From assembly GCF_000010165.1 (NCBI RefSeq), contig NC_012491.1, forward strand, positions 5,952,001 to 6,016,000: a stretch of DNA of 64,000 nt, given 5' to 3'. The notes under the pieces were generated by a model. That model was not told the origin of the DNA, searched no databases, and saw only the letters and a program-made list of their open reading frames with translations. The stretch's first letter is position 1. Each line of letters opens with the position of its first letter. Below are positions 16,501 to 23,346 of the stretch, in pieces. The stretch is from Brevibacillus brevis NBRC 100599. Its GTDB lineage: Bacteria; Bacillota; Bacilli; Brevibacillales; Brevibacillaceae. Made by a program: the position numbers and the translations under genes.

Positions 16501-16543
16501 GTAAGCTTGCGACCCAAAATTACTCGTATCTCGGCTGTCCCCC
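16501..16543 (-). repeat. Additional internal copy of the terminal repeat
   Basis: On the minus strand this 43-base copy starts GGGGGACAGCCGAGATAC and ends GCTTAC; it matches the right end at 37 of 43 positions, better than the left end does. It is oriented like the right end and lies only 74 bases inside the left end. The base context outside it (TAGAT) does not match ATTAT. Confidence 0.75.
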
Positions 16544-16570
16544 TAGATGTGCTACAGCTTTCCTTTGATG

Positions 16571-16610
16571 GAAAAGAAACAGCAACCATTTATAAATCCG
16601 GTTGCTGTTG
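16571..16610 (-). terminator. Intrinsic terminator after the small membrane protein gene
   Basis: Minus-strand AACAGCAACC/GGTTGCTGTT stem followed by TCTTTTCC, 29 bases after the stop. Confidence 0.7.
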
Positions 16611-16638
16611 TATCTCTCATTTTGGTTACTCAACATAA

Positions 16639-16869
16639 CTATGTACAACATTGTGCTACTTTCAATTCATCACTTCTTCTTATCCATAAAGATCCGTCTT
16701 CTTTGATCATATAATCAATTTTATTACTCTTTAAAGCTTCTATCTGCTCTGAAGATGGTCCATCAGAAATTCTATAGTATTCGTTTCCAGTCCCCACATA
16801 TAAAAATCCAAATACTAGCACCACAACTATTGCTGTTGCAGTCAAAGACACGGTTAATTTATTCTTCAT
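16639..16869 (-). CDS. Small single-pass membrane protein, 76 residues
   Basis: I do not recognise the family. The product starts MKNKLTVSLTATAIVVVLVF, a basic start plus one hydrophobic segment, followed by an outward-facing or secreted polar domain of about 50 residues with WIRR and a CC near the C terminus. AAGGTGAT lies ahead of the ATG. It follows the secreted 282-residue protein by 60 bases on the same strand, with one terminator after it, so the two form an operon. A role as partner or immunity protein of the secreted protein is only a guess from the arrangement. Confidence 0.65.
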   Translation of the reverse strand: MKNKLTVSLTATAIVVVLVFGFLYVGTGNEYYRISDGPSSEQIEALKSNKIDYMIKEDGSLWIRRSDELKVAQCCT

Positions 16870-16929
16870 AAATATCACCTTCTTTCAAAAAGGAGAATCA
16901 GGAATGATTATTCCTGATTCTCTTTTTTC

Positions 16930-17778
16930 TTACGTAATAGGTGGAAGATCTTGATCTACATAATCCTCTTCTTTACCTGTAAATCTTTCTAGTGTCCAGG
17001 TACTCTCTTTTTTAATGTTCGGTTTATTAATTTTTTTAAGCTTTCCGCTTTTGTATAACTCATCAATCGCAATTTTAACGTCAGAACGACTGCTATCACT
17101 GTCTATCCCCTCTTGTGCTGCTTTGTATCGTCCTTCTTCATTATTGTGCATATCCATTTTATATGTTAAAGATTTTTTGTTTTGATAGGAAGCACCATCT
17201 TCGTGTGCACTCGTCCACTTTTCTGCCCAACTATCATTCACTGCCCATACTATCCACATATTCCATAGTGCATGTCGAAAAGCATCTGATTCTTCATCAG
17301 TATCATTTCTACCGAAAGCTAGTTCTGTATAATTCCATGCCCCTTTCCCTGCCATAAGAGCTTTAAATCCTTTTGACGGCGATTGATCATACAACGCCTG
17401 CTCTTTTGGATTCAGTGTAACTACTCCATCAGCATAATCATAGAAATCATCCCAATCACCATCAGAGCTTGGAGCCAGGTTCTTTATATTTTTGTTATCC
17501 TTGTTGTATATTTCGCACAGTTCCAAAAAATGTTCATTAATTTCATCTTCAGTCGCTTTTGGGTGATCCTTTTCATATTGAGTCAACTCTTCTAAAATTT
17601 TTTCTGAAAATCTAAAGTCAACTTTCTCATAAGATTTTTCGTATTTCTTTTTCTCCTCGGCAATACTTTCAGCTATTTTCTCTGTACTTTTAGCAGATGC
17701 TGGCGTCAAGACTGACACTGGAGCAACTAATAATGAGAACACGACAAAAGGCACTAGTACTCTTTTAAATTTCTTCAT
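16930..17778 (-). CDS. Secreted protein with DUF6973-like histidine motifs
   Basis: A 282-residue exported protein: signal peptide MKKFKRVLVPFVVFSLLVAP with cleavage near ASA, a charged helical region (residues 30-100), then a domain with DAFRHALWNMW, WTSAHEDGA and MDMHNNEEGR. These spaced His/Asp motifs look like a metal-binding or hydrolytic site and resemble the uncharacterised DUF6973 domain found in exported and polymorphic-toxin-like Firmicute proteins; that family name is from memory. AGAGGGA precedes the start. It is transcribed away from the RRNPP regulator across a 240-base intergenic region, the usual position of a regulator's target gene. Confidence 0.7.
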   Translation of the reverse strand: MKKFKRVLVPFVVFSLLVAPVSVLTPASAKSTEKIAESIAEEKKKYEKSYEKVDFRFSEKILEELTQYEKDHPKATEDEINEHFLELCEIYNKDNKNIKNLAPSSDGDWDDFYDYADGVVTLNPKEQALYDQSPSKGFKALMAGKGAWNYTELAFGRNDTDEESDAFRHALWNMWIVWAVNDSWAEKWTSAHEDGASYQNKKSLTYKMDMHNNEEGRYKAAQEGIDSDSSRSDVKIAIDELYKSGKLKKINKPNIKKESTWTLERFTGKEEDYVDQDLPPIT

Positions 17779-17824
17779 AGCTTCTCTATCCCTCTTTTCA
17801 TGTTTCTACATCTTTACGCTTCTG

Positions 17825-17853
17825 ACTATAATGGGCATTGCCCGTTGTGAAAA
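17825..17853 (-). promoter_or_regulatory. Candidate promoter and operator dyad of the secreted-protein gene
   Basis: Minus-strand -10 TATAGT lies 17 bases from TTTTCA, with the palindrome GGGCAATGCCC (17833-17843) in the spacer. A dyad between -35 and -10 is a common operator position; the adjacent XRE-type regulator is the candidate binder. Confidence 0.4.
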
Positions 17854-18018
17854 CTCCCTCCTCCTTAATGGTTTATCCAAATTGTAACATGGTTTCTAAA
17901 AATTACCTTACTTCCCTTTTACAGAAAATATAGAAAAACTGGAAAAATTATTTTTTCGATAGAATTACGTGTTATAGTATTATCCATAAATAGGAAATTG
18001 CATTGGGGGTTAATAGCT

Positions 18019-18183
18019 GTGGTTGTGGCGGAAATGAGATCGTCGTTTGGCTGCGTTTTGAAAAGGTATCGAGAGGAGGCGGGGCTGACTTTAGCGGAGT
18101 TATCTATAAAAACAGACATATCCTCTGGCACGATCAGTAAGATCGAAACAGACTCTCTCACTTTGCCAAAATGCGGAATGTAA
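18019..18183 (+). CDS. XRE-type helix-turn-helix portion of a split RRNPP regulator
   Basis: The frame gives a DNA-binding HTH of the XRE type: LKRYREEAGLTLAELSIKTD followed by ISSGTISKIETDS, the recognition helix region. Translation from GTG at 18019 (GGGGG about 10 bases upstream) runs to a TAA at 18181, giving 54 residues. The last in-frame residues (KCGM) are out of register with the family; the natural continuation (MRNVIRLAETLDISLYEAV) is in the next frame from 18171. A single extra A in the AAAA run at 18168-18171 would fuse the two. It may be a real frameshift mutation, a programmed event, a coupled two-gene arrangement or a sequence error. Confidence 0.7.
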   Translation: MVVAEMRSSFGCVLKRYREEAGLTLAELSIKTDISSGTISKIETDSLTLPKCGM

Positions 18184-19292
18184 TTCGATTAGCTGAAACG
18201 CTAGATATATCTTTGTACGAGGCGGTTATGCCATATTTAGATAAGATTAAAAGGACTAAAACGTTTGAATTATTGCTGGAAACGGCGATTAATCAGGGGA
18301 ATGCCGTTCTTACGCAAAAAATCGCATCTAAGCTATTAGAATGCCCTAAGAGCAACACGTTTCTTTCGTTAGATTATCTTTATCAATTGGCGGGAAACAC
18401 GGAAAATATAGAATTTCGATTTTTAATATATGGTGTGATTTCTCAGTATTCGCGCGAACATGGTATTCCTGTATTTTTAGCCAGGTCGTTATATCAGAAA
18501 TATCTTATTCAACGTGATAGCTTTAAAAAATTGGACGAGTCGTATATAGAAGGTATGGAGTTATTGCACTATATTTCGTATCTACACGTGGATGAAAGGG
18601 TTATGACTTACTATAAGTTGGGTTCGCATGCGTTATTTCGAAGATGTCATGAAGAGTGCATTCATCTATGTAAGAAAGGTATTAATGAAGATCATAAGCG
18701 AGATGAGCTGACAGCAAAAGCGTACCTAGCTATTATCATCGCTTACATTGAGTTAAGGGACTATATTCTTGCTAAAGTATATTTGGATGCGTATGAACAA
18801 TTAGATTGTTTAAATGTACAGAAAGAATCTCAATATCTTCGAGCTATACTATACGCAAAGACTACGGATGATATTGAAAAGGCAGTACCATTATTATTAG
18901 ATTGCTTGCACATGCGCCCGCAAAACGAAAAGTTACCAGTGGTAAATGATCTGCTGGATATTTATATAAGATTAGGTGATGAGTTGGGGGTCGTAGATAT
19001 TTTTGAGTCAGAATCTTCATTTTTGCCGACTAACGTTGGTACACCGAACCAATGTACTCATCTAGGTTTATATTTTCGCGCAAAAGGGAATTTTTACATT
19101 GAAAAAGGTGATTTAGATATGGGGTGTGCCAGTTTATTAGAAAGTGCTATGTATTATAAGAAAATGATGAAATTGGAAGAAGCGATTAAAAGCATTGGGT
19201 ATATATTTGAGTACTATACAGATAAAAAGGAAAATTTACCTTTCAGCATACTCCAAAAAATGGAAATATTGTATACTGTACATAATACCTAA
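18171..19292 (+). CDS. TPR portion of the RRNPP (PlcR/NprR/AimR-like) regulator
   Basis: 373 residues that start with the end of an XRE domain (MRNVIRLAETLDISLYEAV) and continue as an all-helical TPR-like array: repeated helix pairs such as ELLLETAINQGNAVLTQKIA, KAYLAIIIAYIELRDYILAK and FYIEKGDLDMGCASLLESA. HTH plus TPR followed by a secreted propeptide is the hallmark of RRNPP quorum-sensing receptors, in which the re-imported peptide binds the TPR domain. The ATG at 18171 has no ribosome binding site and overlaps the HTH frame by 13 bases. The total fused length, about 420 residues, is normal for NprR/AimR-size receptors. Confidence 0.8.
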   Translation: MRNVIRLAETLDISLYEAVMPYLDKIKRTKTFELLLETAINQGNAVLTQKIASKLLECPKSNTFLSLDYLYQLAGNTENIEFRFLIYGVISQYSREHGIPVFLARSLYQKYLIQRDSFKKLDESYIEGMELLHYISYLHVDERVMTYYKLGSHALFRRCHEECIHLCKKGINEDHKRDELTAKAYLAIIIAYIELRDYILAKVYLDAYEQLDCLNVQKESQYLRAILYAKTTDDIEKAVPLLLDCLHMRPQNEKLPVVNDLLDIYIRLGDELGVVDIFESESSFLPTNVGTPNQCTHLGLYFRAKGNFYIEKGDLDMGCASLLESAMYYKKMMKLEEAIKSIGYIFEYYTDKKENLPFSILQKMEILYTVHNT

Positions 19293-19313
19293 ACCCGCAA
19301 GGGGGTGATACTC

Positions 19314-19430
19314 GTGAAAAAGTTGATGATGTCTTTATGTATTTTATCCGCGTTATTGGTCGTACCAGTTGGGGTAGATACGTTAAGTAAAGAACCTCCG
19401 ATTGCAAAACACTATCCTGACCCATGGTAA
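19314..19430 (+). CDS. Candidate RRNPP signalling propeptide, 38 residues
   Basis: GTG start with AAGGGGGTGAT immediately upstream, 21 bases after the TPR gene stop. The product begins MKKLMMSLCILSALLVVPVG, a short Sec-type signal sequence, and ends with the polar, proline- and aromatic-rich tail PPIAKHYPDPW. This is the layout of PapR, NprX and AimP: export, trimming outside the cell, and re-import of a C-terminal 5-8 residue peptide, here perhaps HYPDPW or a neighbour of it. An intrinsic terminator follows 10 bases after the stop. No experiment supports the mature form. Confidence 0.75.
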   Translation: MKKLMMSLCILSALLVVPVGVDTLSKEPPIAKHYPDPW

Positions 19431-19440
19431 GCCTATTTGC

Positions 19441-19464
19441 TCCCGACTCCGGTCGGATTTTTTT
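19441..19464 (+). terminator. Intrinsic terminator of the regulator-propeptide operon
   Basis: CCGAC/GTCGG stem with a four-base loop followed by ATTTTTTT. Confidence 0.8.
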
Positions 19465-19504
19465 GTGTTCAAAGGGGTAGCGCCAACAGTTTGACCGATT
19501 TATA

Positions 19505-19680
19505 CGCTTAGCATTAGCGGACATGTATTTTCGTCGTTCCTGATGACCTTAGCGGACGTAACTTGCCGTTTTCTGGCATGCTGATGACCGATAATGATGT
19601 TTAGCGGTCATTCGCTTAGAGTAATAGAAATCGGCTTTTTATACGGCTTAACGTCTTTAGCGTATATTTCCGTTAAAATG
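19505..19680. repeat. Cluster of TTAGCG repeats, possible resolution or recombination site
   Basis: TTAGCG occurs at 19514, 19549, 19601 and 19657, and CGCTTAG at 19505 and 19613, in a stretch without a gene. The last copy forms TTTAGCG-TATATTTC-CGTTAAA, a near-palindrome with an 8-base spacer like the core site of a tyrosine recombinase. Position near the right end of the element fits a res/rst-type site. Not confirmed. Apart from this and a TCAAAAA/TTTTTGA hairpin near 19697, I see nothing between 19465 and the right repeat. Confidence 0.4.
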
Positions 19681-19746
19681 TTGGCGGTCGCCCTCAAAAA
19701 ACATGCTTTTTGAAATTGCTCCAAATAGATGCAATCACCATTTTTT

Positions 19747-19789
19747 GTAAGTGTGTGACCCAGAATTACTCGTATCTCGGATGTACCCC
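19747..19789 (-). repeat. Right terminal inverted repeat of the element
   Basis: On the minus strand 43 bases starting GGGGTACATCCGAGATAC and ending CACTTAC. Followed outward by ATTAT, which contains the stop codon of the neighbouring activator gene. Confidence 0.72.
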
Positions 19790-19790
19790 A

Positions 19791-21527
19791 TTATGACTCT
19801 TCCTGATTAATCGGTGCTCCAATCTGGTATTCTTCTATTTTGCGGTACAAGGTATTTCGTCCAATTTCCAGCATTTTGGCCGCTTTACTGACATTACCGC
19901 CACTTTTCTCGAGCGCCTTTTTGATTGCTATTCTCTCTGTTTCACGCAAGGAAGGAATAGCATGATCCGAAGACTCAGGCGGATCGGCTTCCATCAATCC
20001 CTCCAGCTGGATGTGATCGCAATCAATGATGTCCCCCTCTGCCAAAAACACCGCTTGAATCAGAACACCTTGCAGTTCCCGGATATTGCCCGGCCACGAA
20101 TAAGCACGCAGCTTATCCTTTGCCTCCGTGGTTAGTATGTACGGTTGTTCTGTGTCGATCTGCTGCAATAGATGCTCCGCCACCTGGATGATATCACTGC
20201 GCTTTTTCAACGACGGCAAATGTATGGAGACTCCTTTGAGCCGGTAGTAGAGGTCAGCCCGAAAACGTCCCGCCTTGATCTCCTCTGACAGGTTTCGATG
20301 CGTAGCGGCTATGATCCGCGCATAAATTGGGCGGGATTGATTGCTCCCCACCGGGGTGACGACCTTTTCCTGCAAAACGCGCAAAAGTGCCGCTTGCGCA
20401 CGCAAAGACATATCCCCGATCTCATCCAAAAAGATCGTGCCTTTTTTCGCCGCTTCAAACTTTCCGATTCTTCCTTCCCGATGTGCTCCCGTGAATGATC
20501 CACTTTCATATCCAAACAATTCGCTCTCGATTAAATTTTCTGGAATCGAACTGCAATTCACTGCGATAAAGGGCTCATGCGCACGCGGCCCTGTCTCATG
20601 GACCATTTGAGCGAACAGCTCTTTTCCCGTACCGCTCTCCCCCAAAATGATCACAGGAAAATCTACCTGCGCCGCCTTTTGTCCGAGCATCTTTGCCTGC
20701 AAGAAGAGTGGGCATGAACCAGCTAGACGCGGAAACGGCTTCAGCTGTACGTTGGGTGCCGCAGACCAAAAACGCGGGCGATGATCTTTCACATGACGGC
20801 CAGCACGTTCTTGCTCCGCACTTACTCTTGTTCCCAAGGCTTCCTTTCCGAGCTGCTGTTGCGAGGCCTCATTTAGGCCCACGATACGCTCGTCCCGATC
20901 CAAGCCGACGAGCGCCAGCTTCCCTCGACCATCTCCTGGGCGGGATAGAGTTGGTAAGGCAATCACGCGCTCCGCATCTGTTAACAAAAAGCGATTTTGC
21001 AGAGCCTCTGCGATCATGCAAGCAATGGTTAGGGCAAACGGATGGGAATATTCTTTACGCGTACTAATGTCAATGATGCCTAACAGCTCACCCGCAGGTG
21101 AAAAAATAGGTGCCGCTGAGCATGTAAGAAAGCGATTTTCCAAGAAGTAGTGTTGCTCTCCCTGTACCTGAATCGGCTGCTGTGCAATCAGCGCTGTCCC
21201 AATCGCATTGGTTCCTTTGTAGTTTTCTGTCCAGTTCGCTCCAATTTGCAGCTGTACTTTTTGTGCCTGGTTGGCAAAGACCGGGTCCCCGATCGTTTGA
21301 ATAATATTGCCTTCCCGGTCAGACAAGAGTGCGATGTGCTCTGTCGATAACAAAAAGGGAGCAAGCTTGTTAAAAAGCGGGAGACTCTCACGAATCAGAG
21401 GGTGATTATCCTGAATGATTTCTTTGATTCGTCGGGCAGAAATGATTTGATCATTGGTCTTCTCCGTAGCCTTGAGGTTCGATTCCTGACAGCGCTTCCA
21501 AGATTGCTGAACAATCGTCGACAACAC
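19791..21527 (-). CDS. AcoR-like sigma-54-dependent transcriptional activator
   Basis: Enhancer-binding protein that opens sigma-54 promoters on sensing a metabolite. The 578-residue protein has an N-terminal GAF-like sensor (about residues 50-190), an AAA+ domain with Walker A GESGTGKE (about 294-301), the sigma-54 contact loop as GSFTGA (about 341-346, Ser for the usual Ala), Walker B TIFLDEIGD, and a C-terminal Fis-type HTH (NVSKAAKMLEIGRNTLYRKI). Start is GTG with GGGGGAGG nearby; a TTG five codons upstream is also open. It lies between two sigma-54 promoters: the divergent aldehyde dehydrogenase operon and, across the inserted element, the catabolic cluster. Its last bases form part of the element's target duplication. 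Confidence 0.88.
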   Translation of the reverse strand: MLSTIVQQSWKRCQESNLKATEKTNDQIISARRIKEIIQDNHPLIRESLPLFNKLAPFLLSTEHIALLSDREGNIIQTIGDPVFANQAQKVQLQIGANWTENYKGTNAIGTALIAQQPIQVQGEQHYFLENRFLTCSAAPIFSPAGELLGIIDISTRKEYSHPFALTIACMIAEALQNRFLLTDAERVIALPTLSRPGDGRGKLALVGLDRDERIVGLNEASQQQLGKEALGTRVSAEQERAGRHVKDHRPRFWSAAPNVQLKPFPRLAGSCPLFLQAKMLGQKAAQVDFPVIILGESGTGKELFAQMVHETGPRAHEPFIAVNCSSIPENLIESELFGYESGSFTGAHREGRIGKFEAAKKGTIFLDEIGDMSLRAQAALLRVLQEKVVTPVGSNQSRPIYARIIAATHRNLSEEIKAGRFRADLYYRLKGVSIHLPSLKKRSDIIQVAEHLLQQIDTEQPYILTTEAKDKLRAYSWPGNIRELQGVLIQAVFLAEGDIIDCDHIQLEGLMEADPPESSDHAIPSLRETERIAIKKALEKSGGNVSKAAKMLEIGRNTLYRKIEEYQIGAPINQEES

Positions 21528-21665
21528 GATTCCCTCCCCCAAAAATCATTCCCCCTCAGTATAACATGAGAGTCTTTGCTATAGAAAAAACCAGTCGAAC
21601 CACGAGCACATTTGCCGTCTGGTTGCTAGCCGTCATCGGTCATTTTCCGACAGTATCCACCCTTT

Positions 21666-21682
21666 TGTCCCAATACGGAACA
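21666..21682. promoter_or_regulatory. Candidate activator-binding dyad upstream of the aldehyde dehydrogenase promoter
   Basis: TGTCCCAATACGGAACA is an imperfect dyad about 75 bases ahead of the -24 box; a second GGAACA half-site-like sequence lies at about 21699-21704. It could bind the divergent AcoR-like activator. The motif differs from the TTGCAA dyads at 16303-16350. Confidence 0.35.
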
Positions 21683-21756
21683 TGGCATGATCCATTATGG
21701 AACAATTTCTACCTTGATCCACGCAGGAAAACGCTGTCATTTCGAGCTTTTTCACG

Positions 21757-21774
21757 TTGGTACGAGACTTGCTT
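21757..21774 (+). promoter_or_regulatory. Sigma-54 (-24/-12) promoter of the aldehyde dehydrogenase-DUF779 operon
   Basis: TTGGTACGAGACTTGCTT fits TGGCACN5TTGCW with one mismatch and the required 10-base GG to GC distance, about 50 bases upstream of the ATG. It overlaps a longer in-frame extension of the aldehyde dehydrogenase, which supports the shorter start. Confidence 0.8.
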
Positions 21775-21822
21775 TTAGAGAGGGCTGTAAAGAAATATGT
21801 GATAAATGAGGAGGCGCTCGCA

Positions 21823-23343
21823 ATGATCTATGCTCAGCCCGGTCAAGCCGGTTCTAAGGTGACTTTCAAAAATCGTTATGAAAACTACATCGGGGGTAAT
21901 TGGGTTCCGCCAGTAAAAGGTGAGTATTTCGAAAACGTATCACCTGTAACAGGCAAGGTCTTTTGCGAGGTAGCCCGCTCGACAGCCGAAGATATTGAGC
22001 TGGCACTGGACGCTGCCCATGAGGCAAAAGACGCGTGGGGTCGTACCTCTGTTGCACAGCGCGCAAATATGTTGTTAAAAATCGCGGATCGGATGGAAGC
22101 AAATCTGGAGATGCTGGCAAACGCAGAGACGTGGGAAAATGGCAAGCCCGTTCGTGAAACACTCGCTGCCGACATCCCGCTGGCAATTGACCATTTCCGC
22201 TACTTCGCCGGAGCGATCCGCGCGCAAGAAAGTACACTCGCCGAAATCGATAACGATACGGTCGCTTATCATTTCCATGAGCCACTCGGTGTCGTTGGTC
22301 AAATTATTCCCTGGAACTTCCCGCTCCTCATGGCTACATGGAAGCTGGCTCCAGCCTTGGCTGCGGGCAACTGCGTCGTCCTCAAGCCAGCGGAGCAAAC
22401 ACCTGCATCCATCTTGGTGCTGATGGAGCTGATCGGCGACCTGCTCCCTCCTGGCGTCGTCAACGTCGTGAACGGCTTTGGTCTGGAAGCGGGTAAACCG
22501 CTCGCTTCAAGCAACCGCATCGCGAAAATCGCTTTTACAGGTGAAACGACGACAGGGCGCTTGATCATGCAATACGCTTCCCAAAATATCATTCCGGTGA
22601 CGCTGGAGCTGGGCGGAAAATCGCCAAACATCTTCTTCTCGGATGTAGCTGCAAATGACGATGCCTTCTTTAACAAAGCCATTGAAGGATTCGTACTGTT
22701 TGCGCTCAACCAAGGCGAGGTTTGCACATGCCCATCCCGCGCGCTCATTCACGAAAGCATTTACGACCAATTCATGGAGCGTGCCCTGCAACGCGTAGCC
22801 AATATCAAGCAAGGAAATCCGCTCGATACAGATACAATGATCGGCGCACAGGCTTCCTTGGAGCAGGTAGAAAAAATCCTCTCCTACCTGGATATCGGCA
22901 AACAAGAAGGAGCCGAATGCCTGATTGGAGGCGCTCGTGCACAGCTTGCAGGTGAACTCGAGGGCGGCTACTACATCCAGCCAACTGTCTTTAAAGGCCA
23001 CAACAAGATGCGTATCTTCCAAGAGGAAATCTTCGGTCCAGTCGTCTCCGTAACGACCTTCAAGGATACAGAAGAAGCGCTCGCTATGGCAAATGATACG
23101 CTGTATGGCTTGGGTGCTGGTGTATGGACACGCGACACGAACACAGCCTACCGCATGGGCCGCGAAATCCAGGCTGGTCGCGTATGGACCAACTGCTACC
23201 ATGCTTATCCGGCTCACGCAGCGTTTGGCGGCTATAAAATGTCCGGTATCGGCCGCGAGACACACAAAATGATGCTGTCTCACTATCAACAAACGAAAAA
23301 CCTGCTGGTCAGCTACAGCGATCAAGCTCTGGGCTTCTTTTGA
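21823..23343 (+). CDS. acoD: NAD-dependent acetaldehyde dehydrogenase, AcoD/ExaC type
   Basis: Oxidises acetaldehyde and similar short aldehydes to acids, typically in ethanol or acetoin breakdown. The 506-residue length equals that of the well-studied AcoD proteins and the start MIYAQPGQAGSKVTFKNRY is typical of them. Motifs: IIPWNFPLLMATWKLAPAL, AFTGETTTGRLIM, LELGGKSPNIFF with the catalytic glutamate and NQGEVCTCPSR with the active-site cysteine (about Cys301). GAGGAGG precedes the ATG. It is driven by a sigma-54 promoter facing away from the AcoR-like activator and is followed four bases later by DUF779. Confidence 0.9.
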   Translation: MIYAQPGQAGSKVTFKNRYENYIGGNWVPPVKGEYFENVSPVTGKVFCEVARSTAEDIELALDAAHEAKDAWGRTSVAQRANMLLKIADRMEANLEMLANAETWENGKPVRETLAADIPLAIDHFRYFAGAIRAQESTLAEIDNDTVAYHFHEPLGVVGQIIPWNFPLLMATWKLAPALAAGNCVVLKPAEQTPASILVLMELIGDLLPPGVVNVVNGFGLEAGKPLASSNRIAKIAFTGETTTGRLIMQYASQNIIPVTLELGGKSPNIFFSDVAANDDAFFNKAIEGFVLFALNQGEVCTCPSRALIHESIYDQFMERALQRVANIKQGNPLDTDTMIGAQASLEQVEKILSYLDIGKQEGAECLIGGARAQLAGELEGGYYIQPTVFKGHNKMRIFQEEIFGPVVSVTTFKDTEEALAMANDTLYGLGAGVWTRDTNTAYRMGREIQAGRVWTNCYHAYPAHAAFGGYKMSGIGRETHKMMLSHYQQTKNLLVSYSDQALGFF

Positions 23344-23346
23344 TCA

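Larger units (their letters stand above)
16384..19789. mobile_element. Transposon-like element without transposase, carrying an RRNPP peptide-signalling cassette
   Basis: The ends are 43-bp imperfect inverted repeats (32 of 43 identical by my alignment) beginning CGGGTACA on the left and GGGGTACA on the right, each with CCGAGATAC, TGGGTC and an inner CTTAC. ATTAT stands immediately outside both ends (16379-16383 and 19790-19794), a 5-bp target duplication. GGGG-type ends and a 5-bp duplication resemble Tn3-family elements, although the usual TAAG inner end is absent. The interior is AT-rich compared with the flanks. Cargo: a small membrane protein, a secreted protein, a split RRNPP regulator and a propeptide. 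No transposase or recombinase is encoded, so movement would need help in trans. Confidence 0.72.

Noticed and set aside
16384..16543. An independent 160-bp MITE formed by the left end and the internal repeat copy
   Set aside because: The flanks do not match (ATTAT on the left, TAGAT on the right), whereas the 16384-19789 boundaries share ATTAT; the larger element is the better reading.
16402..16638. 78-codon open frame inside the element's left part
   Set aside because: No ribosome binding site, it runs through a terminal repeat and a terminator, and composition is not protein-like.
16384..19789. Assignment of the element to the Tn3 family
   Set aside because: Ends beginning GGGG and a 5-bp duplication fit, but the 38-bp repeat with inner TAAG is missing and no transposase is present, so I left the family open.
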